A DNA stretch of 64,000 nucleotides from Desulfobacteraceae bacterium (GCA_011389935.1 JAABTJ010000008.1:42548-106547); one strand, 5' to 3'. Shown: positions 34,222-43,405, counted from the first letter of the stretch. Numbers and translations: made by a program. The notes: generated from the sequence alone by a model not told the origin.

Positions 34222-34278
34222 GCTGCAGGGCGGCTTTACTCGTGGTAAAGCCGCCCTGCAGCTTTGGTTGGGTTTTTT
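34222..34278 (+). terminator. Strong intrinsic terminator or attenuator after the TauE gene
   Basis: A perfect 18-bp stem (34222-34239 with 34245-34262) around the loop TCGTG, followed after 10 bases by T6 (34273-34278). It separates the permease from the next membrane protein, so it may cut down rather than abolish read-through into the regulatory genes. Confidence 0.8.
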
Positions 34279-34312
34279 ACGCAATACCTGCAAAAAAACG
34301 TTGGAACCATTT

Positions 34313-34945
34313 ATGAGCTGGTGGGATCACGCATACGCATGGCTGGACCTGGTGCTTATCACCCCGTACCGGATTTTCGATAATCCGGTAGCCGGTTTTT
34401 ATTTCGGGACCATGGTCCTTTGCATCTGGTGCATTCTATTGGGGGAGATCACCTTCCGCATCGCGTCCGGGTTCAACAAGGAATATCTTCAGCGGCTGCG
34501 GGCATCCATGACCCGAATGCACAACCTCTCTGTCAAGGCCCTTGTGCTCAAGGACAAGGAAAATTACCAGCTTTGCAACAAGGAGGCCAATGAGGCCTTC
34601 GGCAAGTACTTTTTCAACATGATCACCCTGGGCGCGGCGGTCTTATGGCCCATACCCTTTGCCCTTGCCTGGATGAACACCCGGTTCGGACATATCCGAC
34701 TGGAAATCCTGTTTCCCATGCCCTTGCTGGGGGACAGCGTCACCTTCTCCGCTGTAATGATCCCCATGTATATCCTGTGCCGGATCCTGTGGGCCATGCT
34801 CAAGCGCTGGATATCCGGTTTTATTTCCGGGCCGGATGCCGGGTCGAATGCGCCGGAGCGCGAGGAAATGATCAGCATGAGGGAGGTCGACCGTCACGGC
34901 GGCGTGCCCGAGCGGTTCTGGAAAAACAAACCCCCCAGCGAGTAA
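34313..34945 (+). CDS. Membrane protein of unknown function
   Basis: A 210-residue protein with about three membrane segments: GFYFGTMVLCIWCILLGEITF, FFNMITLGAAVLWPIPFALAWM and SAVMIPMYILCRILWAML. Between the first and second lies a helical, charged stretch (FNKEYLQRLRASMTRMHNL and on). The order TM, coiled helix, TM, TM recalls the EMC3/TMCO1-like DUF106 layout, but I cannot confirm homology. The C-terminal tail is polar and cytoplasmic-like. ATG 34313 is the start most consistent with hydrophobicity; no strong ribosome site is seen. It lies after the terminator that follows the TauE-type gene and 22 bp before another membrane protein. Confidence 0.7.
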   Translation: MSWWDHAYAWLDLVLITPYRIFDNPVAGFYFGTMVLCIWCILLGEITFRIASGFNKEYLQRLRASMTRMHNLSVKALVLKDKENYQLCNKEANEAFGKYFFNMITLGAAVLWPIPFALAWMNTRFGHIRLEILFPMPLLGDSVTFSAVMIPMYILCRILWAMLKRWISGFISGPDAGSNAPEREEMISMREVDRHGGVPERFWKNKPPSE

Positions 34946-34967
34946 ACCGGCGAATAAAAGGCGAAAC

Positions 34968-35477
34968 ATGGCATTGCGCGGCAAACCTTTGTTTATAGTT
35001 TTGGCGGGTGCTCTTTTCCTGCTTTTGGCCGTGCCGCATCCGGTAATGGCCACCCAGCCCCACGGCGATCCGGAAGGGATTGTCGTGCACCAGTTGTCCC
35101 ATGTTTTTTTTGTTTTTTCCATGGCCATCCTGATCTACTGGCTCCACAACCGGAAATTATCAGTGCAGCCGGGATGGCGCGAGATTCGCTACGCTGCGTT
35201 TTTTCTGATTCTATGGTCCACAGGCGCATTTATCGCGCACCTGCTGGATGAACAGCTGGGATGGATCTCTGTCAGCCGAATGGATACCTGGACGATGCAT
35301 GTTGAACCATCAAGGGGCGGGGTGGCGCTGGCCTGGTTATATTATATTGTCAAGCTCGATCACCTCCTTTGCGTACCGGCGTTGTTTTTTTTGTACCGGG
35401 GGTTGGGCCGCCTTTCATCGCAAAAAGATTCGGGCGGAGAGCCGGACGCGGATGCAAAAAGGGAGGATCCTGCATGA
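34968..35477 (+). CDS. Membrane protein with histidine-rich segments
   Basis: A 169-residue protein with a signal-peptide-like N-terminus (LFIVLAGALFLLLAVPHPVMA) and three further hydrophobic segments. Histidines cluster near the membrane faces: QPHGDPEGIVVHQLSHVFF, FIAHLLDEQ, MHVEPSRG and VKLDHLLCVPA, a pattern compatible with metal or heme binding (inferred). Its stop overlaps the start of the histidine kinase gene (ATGA), so it is translationally coupled to the kinase and could be its sensory partner. No family was recognised. Confidence 0.7.
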   Translation: MALRGKPLFIVLAGALFLLLAVPHPVMATQPHGDPEGIVVHQLSHVFFVFSMAILIYWLHNRKLSVQPGWREIRYAAFFLILWSTGAFIAHLLDEQLGWISVSRMDTWTMHVEPSRGGVALAWLYYIVKLDHLLCVPALFFLYRGLGRLSSQKDSGGEPDADAKREDPA

Positions 35478-36625
35478 CGATTACCTGGATCCCCATCATT
35501 ACCGTGGACGTCCTGGGCGCAATACTCATGATTATTTTTTCCGTTCTGGCCATCCGGTATGCCTGGCGCCTGAACCGGAGAGATCCGGATAATCTCGTCT
35601 GGACATTCCTCCTGTGGGTCTGCGTCTGCCTGGCCGGATTTGCCATTTCCCGGTCCGCGGGGCATATTCTCAAGCAGATGCTTTTTGTCGCGGGGCACGG
35701 TGCCGTATGGGCGCATATACGCCCCGTCAGCGGCAGCCTCAACACTCTTCTGCTGATTATCGTCGCCGCGGTTACGCTGTTTTTCAACGGGGCATGGCAT
35801 ATCTATCAGGAGATCTTCTCGGAACGGAAAATGCTTCAGGAAACCCAGTCGGAGCTGATGGAATTGAACCGCACCCTTGAAAACCGTGTACAGGAGCGCA
35901 CGGAAGCGCTTTTGAAACACGAAAAACAGATGGCGCAAACCGACCGCCTGGCATCCATCGGCCAGCTTTCCTCCGGCATCGCCCACGAGATCAACAATCC
36001 CTTGGGCGTTATCCAGGGATACACCCAACTTCTGCTGCGCGGTGAAAAGCCGGATTCCCAGAAACAGCAGGATCTGCAGGTAATTCTAAAGCATGCCCGC
36101 AACTGCAAGGCCATTGTGGAGGATCTGCTCCATTTTGCCCGGCGTTCAGCGCCGGAGAAATCGGAAATCAATATCCACGAGGTCATTGACGATGTCCTGG
36201 TGTTTATACGGCACCGCGCCAAAACGGAAAAAATACACATTGAGACCCGCTATGATGAAAAGGTCATACCCATGTACATGGACGAAAAGAAGATCAAGCA
36301 GGTGCTCGTCAACCTCGTGATGAACGCCCGTCATGCGGTGGGCGACAACGGGAGCATCACCATTTCGACCGGCTACGATGATCAGGAAAGGCAGGTGATG
36401 GTAAGTGTAGCCGATGACGGCTATGGAATCGACGTGAAGGACCTCGACCGGATATTTGATCCGTTTTTCACGACCAAGCCCACAGGTGAGGGAACGGGTC
36501 TCGGCCTGGCGGTGAGCTATGGCATAATCAAAAACCATGGCGGCGAAATCCGGGTTTCGAGTGAACCCGGCAAGGGTTCAGTGTTTACCCTTATACTGCC
36601 GGTGAACACGGCCGGCAATTCATAA
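35474..36625 (+). CDS. Membrane histidine kinase of NtrB/ZraS-like type
   Basis: A 383-residue sensor kinase. Three hydrophobic segments (about 8-28, 42-58, 86-105) with intervening histidines (SAGHIL, GHGAVWAHIRP) precede a coiled-coil linker (QSELMELNRTLENRVQERTEALLK). The HisKA domain carries His171 in SSGIAHEINNPLG, and HATPase motifs DDGYGIDV and GEGTGLGLAVSYGII are intact. There is almost no periplasmic domain, so sensing should take place within the membrane or through the preceding coupled membrane protein. The partner activator starts 10 bp downstream. Confidence 0.92.
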   Translation: MTITWIPIITVDVLGAILMIIFSVLAIRYAWRLNRRDPDNLVWTFLLWVCVCLAGFAISRSAGHILKQMLFVAGHGAVWAHIRPVSGSLNTLLLIIVAAVTLFFNGAWHIYQEIFSERKMLQETQSELMELNRTLENRVQERTEALLKHEKQMAQTDRLASIGQLSSGIAHEINNPLGVIQGYTQLLLRGEKPDSQKQQDLQVILKHARNCKAIVEDLLHFARRSAPEKSEINIHEVIDDVLVFIRHRAKTEKIHIETRYDEKVIPMYMDEKKIKQVLVNLVMNARHAVGDNGSITISTGYDDQERQVMVSVADDGYGIDVKDLDRIFDPFFTTKPTGEGTGLGLAVSYGIIKNHGGEIRVSSEPGKGSVFTLILPVNTAGNS

Positions 36626-36635
36626 GGAGCATTGT

Positions 36636-38039
36636 ATGGCAAAATTTTCAATACTCATCGTGGATGACGAGCCCGATCTGTTGGATCTTCTCAAGCGCAG
36701 CCTCACCCCGGATCTTGACTGCGACGTTACGACCGCGGAATCCGGAAAAGAGGCATTTTCACTGTTTTCTGAAAATCGCTTCGAGTTGGTCCTGCTCGAC
36801 ATGAAGATGCCGGGGATGGACGGGATGGAGCTCCTTGAGCTGATCCGCCGGCAAAGACCGGATCAGACGGTGATCATGATGACCGCCTACGGCAACATCG
36901 ATACCGCCGTCCACGCCATGAAACAAGGCGCCTATGATTTCATTACCAAGCCTTTTGACCACGATGCCCTGCTGGTGCGACTGGAAAAAGCCCTGGAACG
37001 GAGCCGTTTGATCCGGGAAAACGTACGGCTCAAGTCAGGAACATCCACGCCGCACGAGTTTTGCGGTCTGGTGGGGAAAAGCGACGTCATGCAGCAAGTG
37101 TTTGCGACGATACAAATGGTGGCGGCGACCGAACTGACCGTACTGATCACCGGAGAGTCCGGCACCGGCAAAGATCTTACGGCGCGGGCCGTGCATGAAC
37201 TGAGCAGCCGAAGGAATCATCCCTTCGTTGCCATCAACTGTCCCACCGTGCCGGAGCAGATCCTGGAAAGCGAGCTGTTCGGCTACAGAAAGGGGGCCTT
37301 TACCCATGCCACGCGCGACCGCAACGGCCTCTTCCATGAAGCCCACGGGGGATCCATTTTTTTGGATGAAATCGGGGATGTGAGCCCTGCCATCCAGACC
37401 AAACTGCTGCGTGTTATCCAGGAAAAGGAGATCAAGCCGCTGGGCGACACCCGGACGGTGAAGGTGGATGTCCGGATTATCGCCTCGACCAACCGGGATC
37501 TTGAGCAGCGGATTCAGCAGGGGGCGTTCAGGGAGGACTTTTTTTACCGCCTGAACGTGCTCCCTATCGAACTGCCCCCGCTGCGGGAGCGGCCGGAGGA
37601 TATTCCGCTGATCGCGGCCCATCTCGTGCAGAAGCACTGCACCAAGCTGCAGCGTCCCGGAAAAACGCTCTCCCCGGAATTGCTGCAGGCCATAACCGCC
37701 TGCCGGTGGAAGGGAAACGTGCGGGAACTGGAAAACGCCATTGTCCAGGGAATTCTTTTTTCAAAAGACGATGTGATTCGCCGGGAGGATATTCCGCTGG
37801 GAGAGGCCCGGCCAGCCAGCCCCGGCGGCCTCAATATCGACGACATATCCGTTGCCCTGCCATACAGGGAAGCCAAGGAAACGGTATTGCGTCGTTTCAA
37901 CGACATGTACATCGGCCGCCTCCTTTCGGAGACCGGCGGCAACGTCACCCGCGCCGCGGCCAAATGCGGACTGGAGCGGCAAAGCCTCCAGCAGGTCATG
38001 CGGCGCTATGACATCATTGCCGACGATTACCGGAAGTAA
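36636..38039 (+). CDS. NtrC-family sigma54 response regulator (GAFTHA variant)
   Basis: A 467-residue activator. The receiver has Asp55 (LVLLDMKMPG) and Lys in ITKPFDHD; the AAA+ domain has Walker A GESGTGKD (173-180) and Walker B GGSIFLDEIGDV; the C-terminal Fis-type helix-turn-helix reads VTRAAAKCGLERQSLQQVMRRY. The sigma54-contact loop is GAFTHA (220-225) instead of GAFTGA; the essential Phe and Thr are kept. It should pair with the kinase just upstream and is the best candidate for driving the sigma54 promoter at 32853 in front of the TauE gene. AAGGAG precedes the ATG. Confidence 0.93.
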   Translation: MAKFSILIVDDEPDLLDLLKRSLTPDLDCDVTTAESGKEAFSLFSENRFELVLLDMKMPGMDGMELLELIRRQRPDQTVIMMTAYGNIDTAVHAMKQGAYDFITKPFDHDALLVRLEKALERSRLIRENVRLKSGTSTPHEFCGLVGKSDVMQQVFATIQMVAATELTVLITGESGTGKDLTARAVHELSSRRNHPFVAINCPTVPEQILESELFGYRKGAFTHATRDRNGLFHEAHGGSIFLDEIGDVSPAIQTKLLRVIQEKEIKPLGDTRTVKVDVRIIASTNRDLEQRIQQGAFREDFFYRLNVLPIELPPLRERPEDIPLIAAHLVQKHCTKLQRPGKTLSPELLQAITACRWKGNVRELENAIVQGILFSKDDVIRREDIPLGEARPASPGGLNIDDISVALPYREAKETVLRRFNDMYIGRLLSETGGNVTRAAAKCGLERQSLQQVMRRYDIIADDYRK

Positions 38040-38391
38040 GATTTATCCGGAACCGACCGCGTTTTTATTTGACAAAAGGAAAGGTCTTCGGGTATACTTA
38101 TTAAGTTTTATATTTTACAGGTGTTTTGCCTGTGTTGAGCAACCTTTAAGGGAGATGTCAACTGCTTTATGGAGAATACGGAAATGGATGACGAAGGTGG
38201 TAGTTATCACTTATCGATGTCTGTAATTTTCACTGAAAAGCATTTTCATGAAAACCCGCCCGTAACGACACGCGGAAGAAACACGGGGTGTATGTGTAAG
38301 CGCAATACGCCCTGATTTCCTGCCGGAAGGCCTTGCCCTCCGGTCCGCCTGTCTATTTGAGGCGGACCATGATCAATAAGGAGGTAGGGCC
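38040..38391. other. Intergenic region before mgtE
   Basis: A 352-bp gap without a credible gene. It contains the hairpin at 38342-38368 next to the ribosome site of mgtE; no match to known magnesium riboswitches was recognised. Confidence 0.4.
38342..38368 (+). promoter_or_regulatory. Leader hairpin before mgtE
   Basis: GGTCCGCCT and AGGCGGACC form a perfect 9-bp stem with a 9-nt loop, ending about ten bases before the AAGGAGG ribosome site of mgtE. It could influence translation or mRNA stability. Confidence 0.45.
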
Positions 38392-39786
38392 GTGAACGAA
38401 CCCCTCAAGTTTCCAACCAGCCCTTCTGCGCCCGGTTCGGGCGAATATGCTGAACATGCCGACGACCAGACCCTTCGGCGATTGTGCGAATCCGAGCACC
38501 CGGCGGATCTTGCCGCACAATTTTCCGAACTGGAGCTGGAGCAGGCCGTGGACATCTTTTCACGGCTGACGCCGGATTGCTGCGCCGATGTGCTGGTGCA
38601 CATGGACTATGACGACCAGCGGGAAATCGCGGCAAGGCTCCCCGATGACGCGCTGGCAAAAGTCATTGCGAAAATGTCTTCCGACGACCGGGTGGACCTG
38701 ATCCAGTCCATGCCGGACGAACGCGGTGAAACCCTTCTCCACCATCTGGCCAAAAAGGAGCGGGAGGATATTCTCAGGCTCAGCTCCTATGAAGAAGACA
38801 CGGCCGGCGCGCTGATGACCAGCGAGTACGCCACCCTCTCGCCGCACCTGACCGCCCGGCAGGCCATCGACAAACTCCGCCTGGAAGCGCCCGATAAGGA
38901 AACCATCTATTATGCCTACGTGATTGACGTTGAGCGGCGGCTCATCGGGCTGGTTTCCCTCCGGGAACTGATCCTGTCCAAGCCGGGCAAGCGGATTGAG
39001 GATATAATGCGGCGCGACCCCATTTGCGCCAAGGTCCATGATGATCAGGAGGAGGTGGCCCGGCAGATGGCCAAGTACGACCTGCTGGCCATACCGGTCA
39101 CCAACGGCAATGACGCGCTGGTAGGGATTATCACCTTTGACGACGTACACGACGTTATCGAAGAGGAAGCCACCGAGGACTTTCACCGGATGGGCTCCAT
39201 CAGTCCCGGCACCGGCCCGGAGGACCTCGTGGACATCGGACTGAGGGATGCAAGCTCGTGGCTGTTGATTCAGAAGCGGCTCCCGTGGCTGCTCGCCCTG
39301 GTGTTCATGAATATTTTTTCCGGCGCCGGTATCGCCTATTACGAGGAAACCATACAGGCCACGGTGGCGCTGGTTTTCTTTCTCCCGCTGCTCATCGGCA
39401 GCGGGGGGAACGCCGGAGCGCAGTCGGCCACCCTGATGGTTCGCGCCCTGGCTATCGGAGACGTCATGAAAAAGGACTGGTTCTGGCTGCTGGGAAAAGA
39501 AATCGGCATCGCCCTTTGTATCGGGGTATGCATGGGGATAGCGGTATCGCTTATCGGGATTTTCCGGGGCGGGCCGGACGTGGCGGTGATCGTCGCCCTG
39601 GCCATGGTATGCGTGGTGCTGTTCGGCAGTCTTTTGGGGATGTCTCTGCCGTTTTTGCTTACCCGTCTGAACCTGGACCCTGCCACGGCAAGCGCCCCTT
39701 TGGTAACCTCCATGGCCGATATCGGCGGCGTGGTGATTTATTTCGGGATCGCTTCCTGGTATTTGAACCTGTATGCCGCTGCATAA
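38392..39786 (+). CDS. mgtE: Magnesium transporter MgtE
   Basis: A 464-residue Mg2+ channel. The cytoplasmic N domain (about 25-140, LDLAAQF-type helical repeats with RLPDDALAKVIAKMSSDDRVDL) precedes two CBS domains (about 145-275; MTSEYATLSPHLTA and DIMRRDPICAKV), which gate the pore by binding Mg2+. Five C-terminal membrane segments follow, including LPLLIGSGGNAGAQSATLMVRALA and the final TSMADIGGVVIYFGIASWYL, both family hallmarks. Starts with GTG behind AAGGAGG. It is followed by palindromic repeat D, convergent with uppP. Confidence 0.95.
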   Translation: MNEPLKFPTSPSAPGSGEYAEHADDQTLRRLCESEHPADLAAQFSELELEQAVDIFSRLTPDCCADVLVHMDYDDQREIAARLPDDALAKVIAKMSSDDRVDLIQSMPDERGETLLHHLAKKEREDILRLSSYEEDTAGALMTSEYATLSPHLTARQAIDKLRLEAPDKETIYYAYVIDVERRLIGLVSLRELILSKPGKRIEDIMRRDPICAKVHDDQEEVARQMAKYDLLAIPVTNGNDALVGIITFDDVHDVIEEEATEDFHRMGSISPGTGPEDLVDIGLRDASSWLLIQKRLPWLLALVFMNIFSGAGIAYYEETIQATVALVFFLPLLIGSGGNAGAQSATLMVRALAIGDVMKKDWFWLLGKEIGIALCIGVCMGIAVSLIGIFRGGPDVAVIVALAMVCVVLFGSLLGMSLPFLLTRLNLDPATASAPLVTSMADIGGVVIYFGIASWYLNLYAAA

Positions 39787-39809
39787 AAGCGGTCATTTCA
39801 AAAAATGAG

Positions 39810-39955
39810 TGCAAGCCATCTCAAAAAAAAGATTTTGGTTCAAGATCAAGGCGGAGGTGAAATGGTAACCGGAGGCATACTGGAGTATTCCGAGGATTTC
39901 CATTTCACCGCCAACGAAGATATTGGGCCAAAAGATTTTTTTGAGATGGCTTGTA
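39810..39955. repeat. Nested-palindrome repeat, copy D
   Basis: A 146-bp element between convergent mgtE and uppP. Outer arms GCAAGCCATCTCAAAAAA and TTTTTTGAGATGGCTTGT pair; inner arms GGTGAAATGG and CCATTTCACC pair. The internal words AGTATTCCGAGGATTT and GATATTGGGCC are shared with copy B, while the ends match those of copy C. Confidence 0.8.
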
Positions 39956-39992
39956 TATGTTTCTGCGATGGCGCTATCGGGGGCGATTGCCG

Positions 39993-40790
39993 CTAGAGAT
40001 ACAAGACAAGCAGCAGAAGCCCCAAAAGGACGCGGTAGGCCACGAATGGCTGCATCCCGATGCGGTGGATAAGGGCCAGAAAGTAGTGAATGCATGCGAA
40101 AGCGGTAATCGCGGCAATCAGCATTCCGCCCAACAGGGCCGGCCAGTCCACCGTTGATCCTGTCTGCACAAGGGTTCGGGTTTCCATGAGGCCGGCAAGG
40201 GCGATGACCGGGATCGCGAGCAGAAATGAAAAGCGCGCGGCCTCCTTCCGGGAAAATCCCGACAGGAGCCCCGCTGTTATGGTAATGCCCGAACGCGAGG
40301 TGCCCGGTATCAGGGCAAGCGCCTGGGCGCAGCCGATAAAAAAGACATCCCGCCAGCGAATCTGGGCGATTGTTCGCTCCCCTTTTTTCCGCCAGTCGGC
40401 CCAGCCGAGGAGAAGGCCGAAACCGATGAGCCCGCCGGCGGTAACGATCGGGGAACGGAAAGCCCCGGCCACCAAGCCTCTCATCATCAGACCGGCGACC
40501 CCCACAGGAATGGTACCGAAAAGGATCGCCCATGCGAGCCGTGCTTGATCGGTCATCTCTCTTTTGGCGATCGAGTGCCACCATGCCGAAGACATACCGG
40601 CGATTTCTTCTCGGAAATAGGCGATTACCGCGCTCAGCGTTCCCGCGTGGAGCCCCACGTCAAAAGCAATTCCCTGGTCCGGCCATCCGGTGAAAACCGG
40701 AACCAGCAGAAGGTGGGCCGAGCTGGAAACAGGCAAAAACTCCGTTAGCCCCTGCACGACCGCCAGGGTTACTATTTGGATAACAGGCAT
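39993..40790 (-). CDS. uppP: Undecaprenyl-diphosphatase UppP (BacA type)
   Basis: A 265-residue integral membrane phosphatase that recycles undecaprenyl pyrophosphate for cell-wall synthesis. Motif 1 is VVQGLTEFLPVSSSAHLLL (about 12-30) and motif 2 PGTSRSGITITAGLL (about 168-182), with catalytic Glu, Ser and Arg residues present. About eight hydrophobic segments. The ATG at 40790 has GGGAG eight bases upstream; a TTG two codons earlier is less likely. It is convergent with mgtE and divergent from the polyamine genes. Confidence 0.95.
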   Translation of the reverse strand: MPVIQIVTLAVVQGLTEFLPVSSSAHLLLVPVFTGWPDQGIAFDVGLHAGTLSAVIAYFREEIAGMSSAWWHSIAKREMTDQARLAWAILFGTIPVGVAGLMMRGLVAGAFRSPIVTAGGLIGFGLLLGWADWRKKGERTIAQIRWRDVFFIGCAQALALIPGTSRSGITITAGLLSGFSRKEAARFSFLLAIPVIALAGLMETRTLVQTGSTVDWPALLGGMLIAAITAFACIHYFLALIHRIGMQPFVAYRVLLGLLLLVLYL

Positions 40791-41090
40791 AAACAATCTC
40801 CCGGGCGGATCGTTTCCTCAAGGACGCGCTGTTTCGCCCGCGTCGTGTTTGTTTCCGGTTCAGGGATTTTCGTCAAAATATATGCAAAAAGCGGCAAATG
40901 CAAGATTTTCCAGCGGGATGGCCGTTTGCCCTGAAAGGATTTTTATTGCAAAACACGGTAAAAACAAGTAGTCATGGGGTATTTGACGGTTCCGTGCATG
41001 GGCGTAACGGTCGTCCGTTTACTGCCGGAGCCCCGCGGAAATATCATCCTCCGCGACGCGTCAACGCAACAGGCAAAGGATTGTGTCTTT

Positions 41091-42269
41091 ATGGCAAGAG
41101 TGCTTATTATCGGAGCCGGCGGCGTGGGCAGAGTGGTTGCGCACAAATGCGCCCGGCTGCCGGAGGTTTTTGCGGAGATCTGCCTGGCCAGCCGAACGGT
41201 TGAAAAATGTCATGAGATCGCGGCGGACCTGCCGCGGAAAATCGACACCGCGCAGGTGGATGCGGACAATGTCGGGGAAACCGTTTCGCTGATGGAAAGG
41301 TTCCGGCCGGATATGGTCATCAACGTCGCCCTTCCGTACCAGGACCTGACCATCATGGACGCATGCCTCAAGGCGGGCGTCGACTACCTGGACACGGCCA
41401 ACTATGAACCCCCGGACGAGGCCCGGTTCTGCTACGAGTGGCAGTGGAACTATCACGACCGGTTCCGGGAGGCGGGGCGGATGGCGCTTTTGGGAAGCGG
41501 CTTCGATCCCGGCGTGACCAACGTGTTCTGCGCATGGGCGAAAAAACATCATTTCGACGAGATCCATGAACTTGACATCATGGACTGCAACGCGGGGGAT
41601 CACGGCCACCCCTTTGCCACCAATTTCAACCCGGAAATCAATATCCGGGAGGTCAGTGCAAAAGGCAAATACTTCGAGGCAGGGAAATGGGTGGCGACCG
41701 AACCGCTCTCCGTGTCCAAAACATTCGATTTTCCGGAGGGCATCGGGCCGAAAAAAATTTACCTGATGTACCACGAGGAGCTGGAGTCGCTGGTCCGGCA
41801 CATGCCGGAGATGCGGCAGGCCCGTTTCTGGATGACGTTTTCGGACAATTATTTGAAACACCTGGAAGTGCTTGAAAACATCGGCATGACGCGCATCGAT
41901 CCCGTGATTTACGAGGGGCGGGAAATCGTGCCGCTCAAGTTTTTAAAAGCGCTTTTGCCGGACCCGGGGTCCCTTGGGCCGGTGACAAAGGGGCGCACCT
42001 GCATCGGCTGCCTGATCAAGGGCGTCAGGGACGGCCGGGAAAGGCAGTATTACATCTACAATATCTGCGACCACCAGGAGGCGTACCGGGAGGTCGGGTC
42101 GCAGGCGATTTCCTATACCACGGGGGTTCCGGCCATGATCGGGGCCATGATGATGGCGAAAAACCTCTGGCGGGGCGCGGGCGTTTTCAACATGGAGCAG
42201 TTCGACCCTGACCCCTTCATGGAGGCCCTGAACCAATACGGATTGCCATGGACAGAGATTTTCCTTTAA
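41091..42269 (+). CDS. Carboxynorspermidine/carboxyspermidine dehydrogenase
   Basis: A 392-residue saccharopine-dehydrogenase-like enzyme. The Rossmann motif is VLIIGAGGVGRVVAHKCA at the N-terminus; LLGSGFDPGVTNVFCAW, FNPEINIREVSAKGKYFE and the C-terminal SYTTGVPAMIGAMMMAK stretch identify the carboxynorspermidine synthase branch rather than lysine metabolism. It condenses aspartate semialdehyde with a diamine (putrescine or diaminopropane) and reduces the imine with NAD(P)H. The ATG at 41091 has AAAGGA upstream. Its end overlaps the decarboxylase gene by 22 bases, which confirms the pathway. Confidence 0.93.
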   Translation: MARVLIIGAGGVGRVVAHKCARLPEVFAEICLASRTVEKCHEIAADLPRKIDTAQVDADNVGETVSLMERFRPDMVINVALPYQDLTIMDACLKAGVDYLDTANYEPPDEARFCYEWQWNYHDRFREAGRMALLGSGFDPGVTNVFCAWAKKHHFDEIHELDIMDCNAGDHGHPFATNFNPEINIREVSAKGKYFEAGKWVATEPLSVSKTFDFPEGIGPKKIYLMYHEELESLVRHMPEMRQARFWMTFSDNYLKHLEVLENIGMTRIDPVIYEGREIVPLKFLKALLPDPGSLGPVTKGRTCIGCLIKGVRDGRERQYYIYNICDHQEAYREVGSQAISYTTGVPAMIGAMMMAKNLWRGAGVFNMEQFDPDPFMEALNQYGLPWTEIFL

Positions 42270-43405
42270 CCGCGGATTTGTCGTGCGTTCCCTCGCCCTG
42301 TTTTATCGTGAGCGACCAGGCGCTCCGGAAAAACCTGGAGGTGTTGCGGCATGTGAAGCAGGAAACCGGATGCCGGATACTTCTGGCGCTCAAGGCCTTT
42401 GCCATGCACAGCGTGTTCCCCCTGCTCAGGGAAACCCTGGACGGCACGTGCGCCAGTTCGCCTTTTGAAGCCCGGCTGGGAAGGGAGCTTTTCGGCGGCG
42501 AGGTTCACACGTTTTCAGCGGCGTACAGCGAAGACGACATTGTGGAGGTGATTGCGCATTCCGGCTGCGTTGTTTTCAACTCGTTTCCCCAGTGGGAACG
42601 ATTCGGGCCCGTGGTGCGTGCGCAGGGAGCGCGTGTCAAATGCGGCCTGCGGGTCAACCCGGAGCACTCTGAATCCCCCGCCCCTCTGTATGACCCGTGC
42701 GCTCCCGGCTCCCGGCTGGGCATCACGGCCGACCGCTTCAACGGGCGCTCCCTGGATGGCATCTCCGGGCTTCATTTCCACACCCTGTGCGAGCAGAACG
42801 CCGACGCCCTGGAAAGAACGCTTGCCGCCTTTGACAGGCGATTCGGCAACTTCATGAAAGGCATGTCCTGGCTGAATATGGGGGGCGGGCACCATGTCAC
42901 AAGGGCGGATTACCAGGTCGATCGGTTGTGCGATCTTATCAAATGGGCACAAGCCCGCTACGGCGTTGATGTCTACATCGAACCGGGCGAAGCCGTTGCC
43001 CTGAATGCCGGCATATTGTCCGCCACAGTGCTGGATATCGTCTTCAATCGTATGGACATCGCCATTCTGGACGTCTCCGCCGCCACCCACATGCCCGATG
43101 TCCTGGAAATGCCGTATCGCCCTGAAGTGGAAGGCGCGGGGAAAGCGGATGAAAAGCCGTATACCTATCGTCTGGCCGGCCCGTCGTGCCTGGCCGGGGA
43201 CGTGATCGGCGACTACAGCTTCGATCAGCCGTTACAAATTGGCGACCGGCTGGTTTTTCACGACATGGCGCATTATTCCATGGTCAAGACCAACATGTTC
43301 AACGGCATCAATCTGCCGGCCATTGCCCGCTACGATGCAGACGCCGATGCGTTCACGATGGTCAAAACGTTTGGGTATGAGGATTATGTTGGCCGGCTTT
43401 CCTGA
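42248..43405 (+). CDS. nspC: Carboxynorspermidine decarboxylase NspC
   Basis: A 385-residue PLP-dependent decarboxylase with the alanine-racemase-type barrel. The PLP lysine is in ILLALKAFAMHS (about 43), followed by GTCASSPFEARLGRELFG, the glycine-rich NMGGGHHVTR phosphate loop and YIEPGEAVALNAG. It decarboxylates carboxynorspermidine or carboxyspermidine to the triamine, completing the alternative polyamine route that replaces SpeE. Overlap with the dehydrogenase gene shows a dedicated operon. Confidence 0.95.
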   Translation: MDRDFPLTADLSCVPSPCFIVSDQALRKNLEVLRHVKQETGCRILLALKAFAMHSVFPLLRETLDGTCASSPFEARLGRELFGGEVHTFSAAYSEDDIVEVIAHSGCVVFNSFPQWERFGPVVRAQGARVKCGLRVNPEHSESPAPLYDPCAPGSRLGITADRFNGRSLDGISGLHFHTLCEQNADALERTLAAFDRRFGNFMKGMSWLNMGGGHHVTRADYQVDRLCDLIKWAQARYGVDVYIEPGEAVALNAGILSATVLDIVFNRMDIAILDVSAATHMPDVLEMPYRPEVEGAGKADEKPYTYRLAGPSCLAGDVIGDYSFDQPLQIGDRLVFHDMAHYSMVKTNMFNGINLPAIARYDADADAFTMVKTFGYEDYVGRLS

